A DNA stretch of 25,617 bases. Source: JANQTF01 sp036835375. Its GTDB lineage: Bacteria > Bacteroidota > Bacteroidia > J057. The notes below the pieces were generated by a model that was given only the letters and a program-made list of their open reading frames with translations, ran no database searches and was not told the origin of the DNA. Of the stretch, positions 7,759-14,860 are shown one piece after another. The stretch spans positions 1 through 25,617 of the forward strand of contig DAITMB010000072.1 in the NCBI GenBank assembly GCA_036835375.1, given 5' to 3'. The first letter of the stretch is position 1, and every line of letters starts with the position of its first letter. Position numbers and translations under genes: made by a program.

Positions 7759-8106
7759 ATGGAAACAGATACCCCCGTAAACGAAATCGAATCCTTACTA
7801 GAGCGGGTGGAAACCTATGCCAAAACAAGTTACGAGCTCGCCAAACTCAAATCACTCAATGCCGCCACCGAAGTATCTACTTCGCTGATTTCCCGGCTGA
7901 GTGTGATCATCATGGCTTCCCTCTTCGTGCTGATCTTCAACATCGGTGTAGCCCTGCTGCTCGGTGAATTATTGGGAAAAAACTATTACGGATTTTTCAT
8001 TGTCGCCGGATTTTATCTGATCGCATCCATTGTGTTGCATTACTTCATGTACAAATGGATCAAGAAGCCGGTCAGCGACTCCATCATCCTTCAAGCCCTC
8101 CAATAG
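7759..8106 (+). CDS. Holin-like / DUF1469-type membrane protein
   Basis: A 115-residue protein with a charged N-terminal helix (LLERVETYAKTSYELAKLKS), then two long hydrophobic segments (about residues 42-69 and 78-101) and a short basic C-terminus. The layout and the YAKTSYELAKLK motif match the phage holin/DUF1469 (YqjE-like, Actinobacteriophage holin superfamily III) group that in chromosomes sits with YtxH and CsbD genes rather than in prophages. No lysis genes or phage proteins are near, so a host membrane role is more likely than lysis. The next gene starts 11 bases after its stop. Confidence 0.78.
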   Translation: METDTPVNEIESLLERVETYAKTSYELAKLKSLNAATEVSTSLISRLSVIIMASLFVLIFNIGVALLLGELLGKNYYGFFIVAGFYLIASIVLHYFMYKWIKKPVSDSIILQALQ

Positions 8107-8117
8107 CAAAACCCAGC

Positions 8118-8558
8118 ATGGAAAACATACATACCGCCGCCGATCTGAAATCCGCCATTCTGCGCTTGGAAAAAGAGCAGGAGGAGCAAGGTAAAATGCT
8201 GAAAGAGCAATTTAACCAGGCCTACGAAAGCATCAAGCCGATCAACCTGATCAAAAGCACCTTTCGAGAAGCAGTTGCTTCCCGCGACTTGAAAGAAAAT
8301 CTTCTCAACCTCACCGTGAGTGTTGTAACGGGCCATCTTTCTCAAGTATTGATTGTTCGAGGGTCCAATAATCCCTTCAAAAAATTGCTCGGCACAGTCG
8401 TCATGTTTGGCATGTCGAATGCGCTGGCAAACAATCCCCAAATCATTGGCTCAGCGATCAGAGGTATCGGGAAATTGGTCAGTAGCAAATCCGAACCATC
8501 TGAAGTTCCAGCTTCAATTCGGGCAAATGGAAGACCTGATCGCTTAAAAAGTATATAA
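8118..8558 (+). CDS. Hypothetical protein, partner of holin-like gene
   Basis: A 146-residue protein of unknown function. Residues 8-38 are a strongly charged helix (AILRLEKEQEEQGKMLKEQ) likely to form a coiled coil. The middle (about 45-115) is alternately polar and apolar, with FKKLLGTVVMFGMSNALAN possibly membrane-associated. The C-terminus is basic and polar. I recall this type of gene recurring behind DUF1469/holin-like genes in Bacteroidota. ATG 8118 is preferred: an upstream in-frame start at 8055 would overlap the previous gene by 52 bases and add an atypical Pro/His leader. A perfect palindrome six bases after its stop ends the stress island. Confidence 0.65.
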   Translation: MENIHTAADLKSAILRLEKEQEEQGKMLKEQFNQAYESIKPINLIKSTFREAVASRDLKENLLNLTVSVVTGHLSQVLIVRGSNNPFKKLLGTVVMFGMSNALANNPQIIGSAIRGIGKLVSSKSEPSEVPASIRANGRPDRLKSI

Positions 8559-8563
8559 AGCAA

Positions 8564-8589
8564 GCGGAAGAACTAGCTAGTTCTTCCGC
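8564..8589. terminator. Perfect 26-bp palindrome, bidirectional terminator
   Basis: The half-site gcggaagaactag is followed directly by its exact reverse complement, giving a 26-bp perfect palindrome between two convergent genes (hypothetical protein ending at 8558; TonB receptor ending at 8662). The reverse strand continues into a modestly T-rich TTGCTTTATATA. The hairpin would need a small central loop (about agct). A shared terminator is the simplest reading, and a recognition site for a dimeric protein is the alternative. Confidence 0.65.
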
Positions 8590-8661
8590 CAACTACGTCG
8601 CTTAGCTATCAATTAATTAAGTCAATGACGAGCTTCGTTCGGCCAAATGTCTTCCCGGTGG

Positions 8662-11100
8662 CTACAAACTCAGCTTGTAATAAAAGATCGGCAAAAAGCC
8701 CAGTTGATATTCCTCGCGGAAAAACTGCCCCTCGGGATCGTTTGGATTGTAGGTGAGGGTAAGTATGTTTTGAATACCAAACACATTCACCAAGTCCACA
8801 GCAAACTCGTGGGTGACCTTGGCACGATTCCATCGGAAATTTGCCTTGAAGTCAGCCCGGAAATAGGGTCTGAATTGCTGTGTATTCACCGTTTCATTGG
8901 TGTAAATCACCTCCAGTTCCCGAGCAGAGGCCAGCGTATCGACAGGTCCATACCATCGCCCGCCCGCATAGGTCACGCTTCCTCCCAGCACGAGCTGCGA
9001 GTTGTATTTCCCCAGGTTAAATCCCTTTCCGCCGACGGCTGTCATCGCATAGCGTCCATTGAACGTCGTGTTTCGGAGGACATTGTCGCTTCCACGGTAT
9101 TTCGAGTCGAAAATCGTGCCGCTGAACACGTAGTAGTATCCATCGAGAAAGCTGCGGGTGAGCATCATCTCCAGGCCCATGTTTCGGCCTGTACCGCCAT
9201 TGGTGAGGGTATCAGGAAATAGCCGGGAGAAACCAGAACCGGCGTTGATGGTTGAAAAGGAGTTTGTTTGAATCCCTACGGGAATGTTGAAGAGGTATTG
9301 ATAGTAAACCTCCGTCTTGAGGCGAACTTTCGAATTGGCATTCCAGGTGTGCCCCATGATCGCGTGAGCGCTTTTGGTGAGGCCTAGGCCGCGGTTGACC
9401 TCCTGTGGCACGCCGCCGATGGTCTCGTGGCCATAGAAGTAAAGGTAAGGGGTCTGAATCTGCGAATGGAGAGACGCTGCCATGGAGAGCACATGCTGCT
9501 TTTTGGGACTAAAATCCAGCCCAAGACGCGGCTCCACGGGGGAAAAACTATTGTCATTCAAGCCCCAATACAAGCTGGTGAGTCCCGCAAAGAGCGAGAG
9601 TTTTTGGTTGGCCAAAAACCGGTATTGCACATAAGGCTGCACCAAGGGCGCATTGGTGCGTGTATTCCAGCGAAGTCGCCAGTCCGACATGGACGTGTCT
9701 GGGCTGGTGATCACCTGCCGGGAGGAATCCTCATAGTACATCATGTAGTAGTCGAAGTTGATCCCAGCTTGGAGTCGGTGTCGATTGCCGCGATCGAGGT
9801 AGCGGTTGTACTGGAGGTAGGTATGAATCTTGTTTTCACGGAATACATAGTCCAAAATTGGAGGAAGGGAGTCGTACACAAAGGCATTGGACTCGATCCT
9901 CCGGAAAATATAATCGTGGTGCGTAACAACACTCTGGTGCGACATTGCCGCCCCAGCTTGGAATTTGGCACGGGTGCCAATCGGTTGCACATAAGTCACG
10001 CCCACTACTCCCGTGTTCGTGCTGAAATATTGGTCCCGGTCATTTGCCCCATAGATCAGCGTAGAGGTATCGGGCGCAGTCGCCGTACTCAAAATGATGT
10101 CGATGGTGCTCAATCCACCGATTCCCCACACAGCGAGATAGCCGCCCTTTTTTCGCGGAAAATACATTCTAAAGCCCAAATCCTGATACTGCGGCACGGC
10201 GTCGGTCCCGACATTGATCCCCATGAAACTGAATAGCTGTAGGGTAGAGTAGCGGTAGGTGGCGAGATAAGAAGATTGTTTTTCGCGGTTAATCGGGCCT
10301 TCCACGGCTGCCTCCGTTCCCAAAAACCCCAGTTGTAGGCTGAGTTGGTGCTTGTTGTCATTTCCGTTGCGCATCCACATATCAAATACACCTGCGGTGC
10401 TATTGCCATAGTTGGCCGGGAAACCCCCGGTGTAGAAATCAGCGCGTTTGAGGTATTTGTTGTTGAGTAGGGATTGCGGACCGCCGCCCGTACCGGGCAC
10501 AGCAAAATGGTTGGGGTTGGGAATATTGATCCCTTCGACGCGATAGAGCACCCCCGAAGGCGAGTTGCCGCGCACGACCAGGTCATTTCGTGAGTCGTCG
10601 GCACCCTGCACTGCCGGGGTAATCACTGCTTGACGCACGGGGTCCTCCCGAGTACCAGAGGCTTGGAGACCGGGATCGAAGGCGATGGAAATCTGACTTA
10701 CGTTGGCGGCGTGGTCATTCTGAACGTCTGACTCTTTTCCTGCGACAATCTCAACTCCAGTTGTGGTGAATGGCTTCAGCTCCATGGCCATGTCCAGCAC
10801 CAGCTCTGTGCCTGTGGTAAGGAAGGGCCGCACGCTGACGGTGTCATAAGAGAGGGCGGTGAAGAAGATGCTACGGTAACCCACGGGTACTTCCCGCAAT
10901 TCGTAATATCCCGCTTCATTGGAAATAGCACCTATGGTAGAACCGTCTTCGCGAAAAGTAATGATTTTGGCAGATTCAATCGGAGATTCTGTTTCCTTAT
11001 CGATGATTCGGCCACGTACGTTTTGGGTTCCAGACTGGGCATGGAGCGCCGTATTGGTCAACAGTAACCACAAAAGAAGCAACAATCTTGATGGGCTCAT
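8662..11100 (-). CDS. TonB-dependent receptor with CarboxypepD_reg-like domain
   Basis: An 812-residue outer-membrane receptor. A signal peptide (MSPSRLLLLLWLLLTNTALHAQ) precedes a carboxypeptidase regulatory-like domain (about residues 28-110: VRGRIIDKETESPIESA, NEAGYYELREVPVG). The plug domain follows, with VRGNSPSGVLYRVEGINIPN and YTGGFPANYGNSTAGVFD, and the rest is a beta-barrel of repeated amphipathic strands. It belongs to the Bacteroidota type of TonB-dependent receptor without an obvious SusD partner next to it, so substrate cannot be predicted. ATG 11100 is chosen because the open frame to 11133 adds 11 residues in front of a complete signal peptide. A promoter-like site lies 31-62 bases upstream on the same strand. 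It is divergent from the small membrane protein gene at 11421. Confidence 0.88.
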   Translation of the reverse strand: MSPSRLLLLLWLLLTNTALHAQSGTQNVRGRIIDKETESPIESAKIITFREDGSTIGAISNEAGYYELREVPVGYRSIFFTALSYDTVSVRPFLTTGTELVLDMAMELKPFTTTGVEIVAGKESDVQNDHAANVSQISIAFDPGLQASGTREDPVRQAVITPAVQGADDSRNDLVVRGNSPSGVLYRVEGINIPNPNHFAVPGTGGGPQSLLNNKYLKRADFYTGGFPANYGNSTAGVFDMWMRNGNDNKHQLSLQLGFLGTEAAVEGPINREKQSSYLATYRYSTLQLFSFMGINVGTDAVPQYQDLGFRMYFPRKKGGYLAVWGIGGLSTIDIILSTATAPDTSTLIYGANDRDQYFSTNTGVVGVTYVQPIGTRAKFQAGAAMSHQSVVTHHDYIFRRIESNAFVYDSLPPILDYVFRENKIHTYLQYNRYLDRGNRHRLQAGINFDYYMMYYEDSSRQVITSPDTSMSDWRLRWNTRTNAPLVQPYVQYRFLANQKLSLFAGLTSLYWGLNDNSFSPVEPRLGLDFSPKKQHVLSMAASLHSQIQTPYLYFYGHETIGGVPQEVNRGLGLTKSAHAIMGHTWNANSKVRLKTEVYYQYLFNIPVGIQTNSFSTINAGSGFSRLFPDTLTNGGTGRNMGLEMMLTRSFLDGYYYVFSGTIFDSKYRGSDNVLRNTTFNGRYAMTAVGGKGFNLGKYNSQLVLGGSVTYAGGRWYGPVDTLASARELEVIYTNETVNTQQFRPYFRADFKANFRWNRAKVTHEFAVDLVNVFGIQNILTLTYNPNDPEGQFFREEYQLGFLPIFYYKLSL

Positions 11101-11420
11101 GTCGAAAAAAGGGTAGAGTGAGTTTCGCCGCAAAGGTTACACATTTGTTTACTCAGACCAAATCTTTGCATCACTCCAACTCCTGATTTTTGCAGATGGA
11201 AAGTAATCAAAATTACTTGGTCGCCTCTTCATAACAACGTGCTACGGATCGGCTAAATCCTTGATCAGAGCAACGTTGATCAGGTATTAACTCTCGGAAA
11301 AAGCCTCTCAGAGTACCGCAGCGAAGCCCCAAAAAGAAATTTATCTGATGAGTTCAAACAGATCAGATTCAACGGATCCGATCAATCGGAAAAGCCAAAC
11401 GAAATAAACATGAAATAACT
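11101..11420. other. Divergent intergenic region with inverted and direct repeats
   Basis: This 320-base gap between divergent genes holds the receptor promoter-like site and, beyond it, an 18-bp inverted repeat aagtaat-caaa-attactt (11201-11218). An 8-bp direct repeat ttgatcag follows at 11261-11268 and 11276-11283, exactly 15 bases apart. Several more GATC-containing words cluster in 11235-11395. No open reading frame in it looks like a gene. The repeats are candidate operators for a regulator of either flanking gene. Confidence 0.5.
11131..11162 (-). promoter_or_regulatory. Promoter-like site for TonB receptor gene
   Basis: Read on the minus strand, TTTG (11159-11162) is followed 20 bases later by AACCTTTG (11131-11138), one mismatch from the Bacteroidota -7 consensus TAnnTTTG with the usual -33 TTTG spacing. 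It lies about 30 bases from the receptor start codon, a plausible leader length. Predicted from consensus only. Confidence 0.45.
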
Positions 11421-11639
11421 ATGAGTGTCATCACTTTGGGTTGGATCTTCTTCACGTTATGCGTGCCTGTTTTTTTGTTATCGATTGTGATCAAGAGAGG
11501 CTCGATTTCCAGCTTGCACCCACTGAGCTTTCGCCGCTTGCAGGAAGACTCCTCCATGCAGGAGCCTTTCTGGTGGGGGCCTGTCCTTTTTGTGGTAAAT
11601 GTAGCTACCTTACTGATATGTTTGTTGTGGGCTTTTTGA
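11421..11639 (+). CDS. Small two-TM membrane protein, unknown
   Basis: A 72-residue protein with two hydrophobic segments (about 4-24 and 49-70) separated by a polar, Ser-rich loop (RGSISSLHPLSFRRLQEDSS), ending two residues after the second helix. A second small gene follows in the same direction after about 100 bases. I do not recognise the family. The codon use looks normal, and no competing frame is better supported. The ATG is preceded by an A-rich stretch rather than a Shine-Dalgarno sequence, as is usual in this phylum. Confidence 0.5.
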   Translation: MSVITLGWIFFTLCVPVFLLSIVIKRGSISSLHPLSFRRLQEDSSMQEPFWWGPVLFVVNVATLLICLLWAF

Positions 11640-11740
11640 GTCAATTGTTTTCTTAAAAAAATTGAAACAGAGACAAACGGATCTTTGAGCAAACCCTCAT
11701 TTTCTTCGTTTGTTATTGGAGATCTGCGAAACAATCACAC

Positions 11741-12160
11741 ATGAAAATATCAGAGATCGATCGCTTTCACATCGTGCTGGAAGTAGAAGGGGAGGCGGTC
11801 TTGTCCATCCGCATGACTGCGGCTGGTCAAATCAATCGGATGGGAGACGGCACCGGGGAAGCATCCACAGCAGGGTGGTATTTGGGTCAAACAGAAGAAC
11901 CCCTCTTCCAGCAGTGGATATCTCTGCTAGAAGAGGAGCTATTACAAATGGCAGGTCGTTACGACTTGCCAGATCCTAAGGGAGAAAGTTGCGCACTTAC
12001 CATCACGCTCGAAGCGGGGGAGACAAGCACGGGCTTTGCCTTTCGGTATGGAAGCGAGTCACTCGGTCCACCTTCGGAGGTCATGGAGCTGGTGAATGCG
12101 GCAGTGGATCTCAGCGATGACTGGTGGGAGTCACAGCGCCACAAGCGCAAAAGGTTGTAG
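11741..12160 (+). CDS. Hypothetical acidic soluble protein
   Basis: A 139-residue acidic protein without signal peptide or membrane segments. It appears to alternate short beta strands (FHIVLEVEGEAVLSIRM, CALTITLEAGE, GFAFRYG) with a central helix (LFQQWISLLEEELLQMAG) and a C-terminal helix ending in basic residues. No family or motif is recognised. A tandem Glu/Asp-rich surface and the strand-helix-strand order would fit a small alpha/beta domain. The stop codon lies only two bases from the stop of the convergent beta-barrel gene. A continuous frame and normal composition support a real gene. Confidence 0.6.
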   Translation: MKISEIDRFHIVLEVEGEAVLSIRMTAAGQINRMGDGTGEASTAGWYLGQTEEPLFQQWISLLEEELLQMAGRYDLPDPKGESCALTITLEAGETSTGFAFRYGSESLGPPSEVMELVNAAVDLSDDWWESQRHKRKRL

Positions 12161-12162
12161 AA

Positions 12163-12954
12163 TCAAGGAAGCAGCGGATCATCAATATAATCGCAACATC
12201 TGGTTTCGAGCTGATGGCGGCTGGGTGCGCACCAGTCTGTTCCTCCAGTCAAGGGCATCACCCAGGAAGCGCGAAACCCAATGAATTGCCCTGGACGTGT
12301 GTCGGTGGTATAGCTGTAATTGTGGAGCTCTTTTACTTGTACCGAGTTGAGCGGCACCACGGTGAGGTTGCCGGTCTGGCGCCAAGTCATGCCCAGGTCA
12401 AGTGATCCAAAGTAACCGAGGCTCATCATGATCCCAGTACCGCCGCCCAGAAGCGGTGCCCAATTACGCTCAATCGTGACATTCTCATAGCCGTCTTCCA
12501 AGCAGTCATCTCCACCAATGTTCGCCCAATCCTCGTAGGTTCGCTGTTTTCTCGCTCCCACCTCAGCCTGAAGATACGGGCGAATCAGGAAGCGGTCCGA
12601 CAAAGAGAAAGTGAGTACACCAGAAGCGATCGTAGAACTATTCTTGATATGCACAGCTTGTTCCACGCCACGTTCGTCGAGGAGCGCAATTCGGTCATCA
12701 GTTTTTCCGTGGTTAAAATAATCCAACCGCAGCCCAGGCTCCACCGAGATGAGCGACAGCGATTGATTTCGGGTCAAGGAGGGAAAATTGATCTGCATCG
12801 CCACGCCGAATCCATTTTCGAGGTCGGTACTGCTGATGGGCGCTTGGGGCACTTCGTAAGCGAGGCCGAAGCTGTAGCCTTGGCCATATACAACGCTAGA
12901 AAGAGAAAGGAGTAGAACGGTCAATAAGGCGGGAAGGGTCAAGGAGTTTTTCAT
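12163..12954 (-). CDS. Outer-membrane beta-barrel protein
   Basis: A 263-residue protein with a signal peptide (MKNSLTLPALLTVLLLSLSS, cleavage around VYGQ) and a mature region of alternating strands typical of small outer-membrane barrels (GYSFGLAYEVP, SLISVEPGLRLDYF, GVLTFSLSDRFLIRPYLQAE, GSLDLGMTWRQTGNL, GQFIGFRASWVMPL). No more specific family is evident. The last strand is followed by a 25-30 residue tail with three cysteines (DWCAPSRHQLETRCCDY), unusual for this class, whose strands normally end near an aromatic residue. ATG 12954 was selected because the longer frame to 12981 puts a charged, non-signal leader in front. The 5' leader is strikingly C/T-rich on the coding strand. It converges with the gene ending at 12160. 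Confidence 0.7.
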   Translation of the reverse strand: MKNSLTLPALLTVLLLSLSSVVYGQGYSFGLAYEVPQAPISSTDLENGFGVAMQINFPSLTRNQSLSLISVEPGLRLDYFNHGKTDDRIALLDERGVEQAVHIKNSSTIASGVLTFSLSDRFLIRPYLQAEVGARKQRTYEDWANIGGDDCLEDGYENVTIERNWAPLLGGGTGIMMSLGYFGSLDLGMTWRQTGNLTVVPLNSVQVKELHNYSYTTDTRPGQFIGFRASWVMPLTGGTDWCAPSRHQLETRCCDYIDDPLLP

Positions 12955-13296
12955 GGATAAATGTTTGTGGGGTAGAATCATGGAAGAAAGAAAAGAAGAA
13001 ATAGGAGGAATCAGGAAAGAAGATAGGCGTGTTTATTGTGAGCTGGTAGCGGAATTGAACGAGCGTGTCGAAACTTTGGACATTCGTGAATCATCAGAAC
13101 TGGTGGGCGAATGGTTCTTATCTGGCAACCATTTTGTAAGATAGAAAAAACTGGCAAGAAGAAAAAGATCTGAAATGTATCTAAATTCGTATTTCGTTCT
13201 GATTTATTCCATGTCACATTCCCTTGATAATTGCGTTGTTGCCTATCTGGGTGAGGTCCACTTTTGCTACGATTCCTGAATCCCTCCTAGACGCGC
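12955..13296. other. Intergenic region with purine-rich tract
   Basis: A 342-base divergent gap. A nearly pure purine tract (about 12981-13022, plus strand) means the leader of the beta-barrel gene is C/U-rich. A 63-codon plus-strand frame (12953-13144) runs through it but starts inside the divergent gene, matches nothing and is low-complexity at its N-terminus. The right end holds the candidate promoter of the response regulator. I see no RNA gene. Confidence 0.5.
13236..13266 (+). promoter_or_regulatory. Promoter-like site for response regulator
   Basis: TTG (13236-13238), a 20-base spacer and CACTTTTG (13259-13266), one mismatch from TAnnTTTG, would give a leader of about 24 bases to ATG 13297. 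Consensus-based suggestion only. Confidence 0.3.
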
Positions 13297-13944
13297 ATGA
13301 CAACCATTTCTTTACACAGCCAACATCCGCTCATGGGAACCACGATGACATCTGAAAATATTGCTCGTCCCTTGAAAATTTTGCTTTTAGAGGATGATCC
13401 GATGGACCAAACCCTGATCGTTCGATGCCTTCAGCAACTACCTTATACTGTAGAGGTCACGGTGGCAACTACTCGGCTGGATTTTATTCGTACGCTCCTC
13501 GATTTTGTGCCTGATATCATCCTCTCCGATTACCACCTGGTCCAATTCAATGGATTAGAAGCCCTTCTGCTTATGCGGGAGACTTTCCCCAAAATTCCTT
13601 TTATCATCCTTTCGGGAGAAGAAAATCCAGCGCTGATCAACCAGTGGTATGAACAAGGCATTTCGGGATTTTTGAACAAAGACGACCTCGGCCAACTCGA
13701 AGAAGTGTTAGGGGAGGCCCGGTCCAGGAGCAAGCACTACCATGCTGCTACAACAAAGGTCCGGGTATTGCAACAATTGCGAACGAACATCCGCCATTTG
13801 AATGAATTTGGTCAGCGGTCCGAGGACATAGGCATAGCGATGAGCCCTCCTCTGCGAGAGCAGGTGATCCGGGATTTCTACGAAGTACAGCTGGTGCTCG
13901 AGGATCTCTATTCTGCTGTTCAACAGCACTCTGTCAAAGCCTAG
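13297..13944 (+). CDS. Orphan response regulator with helical C-terminal extension
   Basis: A protein of up to 215 residues. Residues about 26-140 form a CheY-like receiver domain: acidic pocket E32-D33-D34 (LLLEDDP), phospho-acceptor D78 (IILSDYHL), switch Ser S106 (FIILSGEE) and conserved Lys K128 (GFLNKDD). The C-terminal 75 residues are predicted helical with no DNA-binding, GGDEF or enzymatic motif, so the output may be protein-protein interaction or phosphotransfer relay. No histidine kinase is near, making it an orphan regulator. Start choice is uncertain: ATG 13297, 13333 and 13345 are all in frame, and the domain needs only the last. An upstream promoter-like site fits 13297. Confidence 0.82.
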   Translation: MTTISLHSQHPLMGTTMTSENIARPLKILLLEDDPMDQTLIVRCLQQLPYTVEVTVATTRLDFIRTLLDFVPDIILSDYHLVQFNGLEALLLMRETFPKIPFIILSGEENPALINQWYEQGISGFLNKDDLGQLEEVLGEARSRSKHYHAATTKVRVLQQLRTNIRHLNEFGQRSEDIGIAMSPPLREQVIRDFYEVQLVLEDLYSAVQQHSVKA

Positions 13945-14008
13945 GCTGGAAGAAATGCTGAAAGTCTGATCGATTGAAATGAATGAAGCACTGGCTCATC
14001 ATGTATGT

Positions 14009-14055
14009 AAAAAAAAATCATTTGCCCAGCCAGTACGACATGTATTGGCTGGGCA
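14009..14055 (-). terminator. Terminator downstream of DUF4197 gene
   Basis: The arms tgcccagcca (14023-14032) and tggctgggca (14046-14055) are exact complements, and the stem can extend inward by about four pairs including a wobble. On the minus strand it is followed by ATGA and nine T residues (complement of 14009-14017). It lies 50 bases past the DUF4197 stop codon, in the right orientation to end that transcript; the stem could also stop transcription from the response regulator side. Confidence 0.75.
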
Positions 14056-14104
14056 TAATCGTTGATTTCAGTACCCGTTCGATGGCCACAGCATTGCCAG
14101 CAGG

Positions 14105-14860
14105 TCAGTTCTGAGCCGCAGCGTAGCCAAAGACTTTTTTGAGCAGATCAGTCGTGCGGGCAAGTGGATCCAAGCGAATTTTTTCTTCTTCGATGCTCAA
14201 TTTCAAAAACAGGCCGTCCAGCGCTTTATTTGTGGCATATTTAACAATATCAGTCTCCACTTTGTTGCGCACCAGTGGAATCTGATTGTAGGTGGTCGTG
14301 ATTTGCTGCCAGATCTGTACCGCATTCACCTGCTCCAGAACATCGTTGATTTTGGGAGCAAATGTATTGAAGAGAGCAGCGCGGGTGTTGGTCTCAAAAT
14401 ATGACGTAGCAGCGCGGGTGTCTTTGCCAAGCAGAATGTTCGAAGCATCGGCAATGGTCATTTTCACAATGGCATCACGAAAAATAGGAGCAGCTTCCCG
14501 TGCACCTTTTTCGGCGCCTTCATTGAGGCGGGTGACGAAGTCTTTGACCAGGTTACCAAAGCCCAACTGCTGCAATTTGTCGGCGGCAAACTGCGCTTCT
14601 GGCGGAAATGGAATGAAGACGGTTGGATCCTTCAAGTATCCGCCTTCCTGGCTAAGGTTCGAGACGGCGCGGGTAGTGCCTTCGGCAAGAGCCTGCTTCA
14701 AGCCCTGGATGATTTCGGCTTGATTGGGGACGGTGCTGACGCCTGACGTAGCATCTTCCACGACCTTCAAAAGTTGGTCGCAGCCAGAGAGGCTCAAAAA
14801 GCAGCAGAGGAAAAGCAGCAATGAACAACGCTGAAAGCCTCGGTGAATGACGTGTTTCAT
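14105..14860 (-). CDS. DUF4197 lipoprotein
   Basis: A 251-residue lipoprotein. A basic, hydrophobic N-terminus ends in the lipobox LSLSGC (Cys at about 27). The mature part matches DUF4197: EIIQGLKQALAEGTTRAVSNL, then DPTVFIPFPPEAQFAADKLQ, FVTRLNEGAEKGAREAAPIF and a C-terminal ALDGLFLKLSIEEEKIRLDP segment. The family is nearly all alpha-helical, periplasmic-facing, common in Bacteroidota and Proteobacteria and of unknown function. It stands alone on the minus strand, with the terminator at 14009-14055 downstream and a long gene-poor gap upstream. The whole domain is present, so no truncation is apparent. Confidence 0.87.
   Translation of the reverse strand: MKHVIHRGFQRCSLLLFLCCFLSLSGCDQLLKVVEDATSGVSTVPNQAEIIQGLKQALAEGTTRAVSNLSQEGGYLKDPTVFIPFPPEAQFAADKLQQLGFGNLVKDFVTRLNEGAEKGAREAAPIFRDAIVKMTIADASNILLGKDTRAATSYFETNTRAALFNTFAPKINDVLEQVNAVQIWQQITTTYNQIPLVRNKVETDIVKYATNKALDGLFLKLSIEEEKIRLDPLARTTDLLKKVFGYAAAQN

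Noticed and set aside
7759..8558. Holin-like gene as evidence for a prophage
   Set aside because: No endolysin, terminase, capsid, integrase or attachment site is visible, and this gene type is common with YtxH and CsbD in chromosomes.
8647..10236. Long plus-strand frames opposite the TonB receptor (191 and 269 codons)
   Set aside because: They are antisense shadows of the receptor gene, with irregular composition and no recognisable domains; the receptor frame carries signal peptide, plug and barrel features.
11235..11395. Cluster of GATC words as an origin or methylation-controlled region
   Set aside because: GATC is frequent throughout this window, and there are no DnaA-box-like repeats or replication genes nearby.
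12953..13144. A 63-codon plus-strand frame across the divergent gap
   Set aside because: It starts inside the beta-barrel gene, its N-terminus follows a purine-rich low-complexity tract, and it shows no motif or plausible start context.
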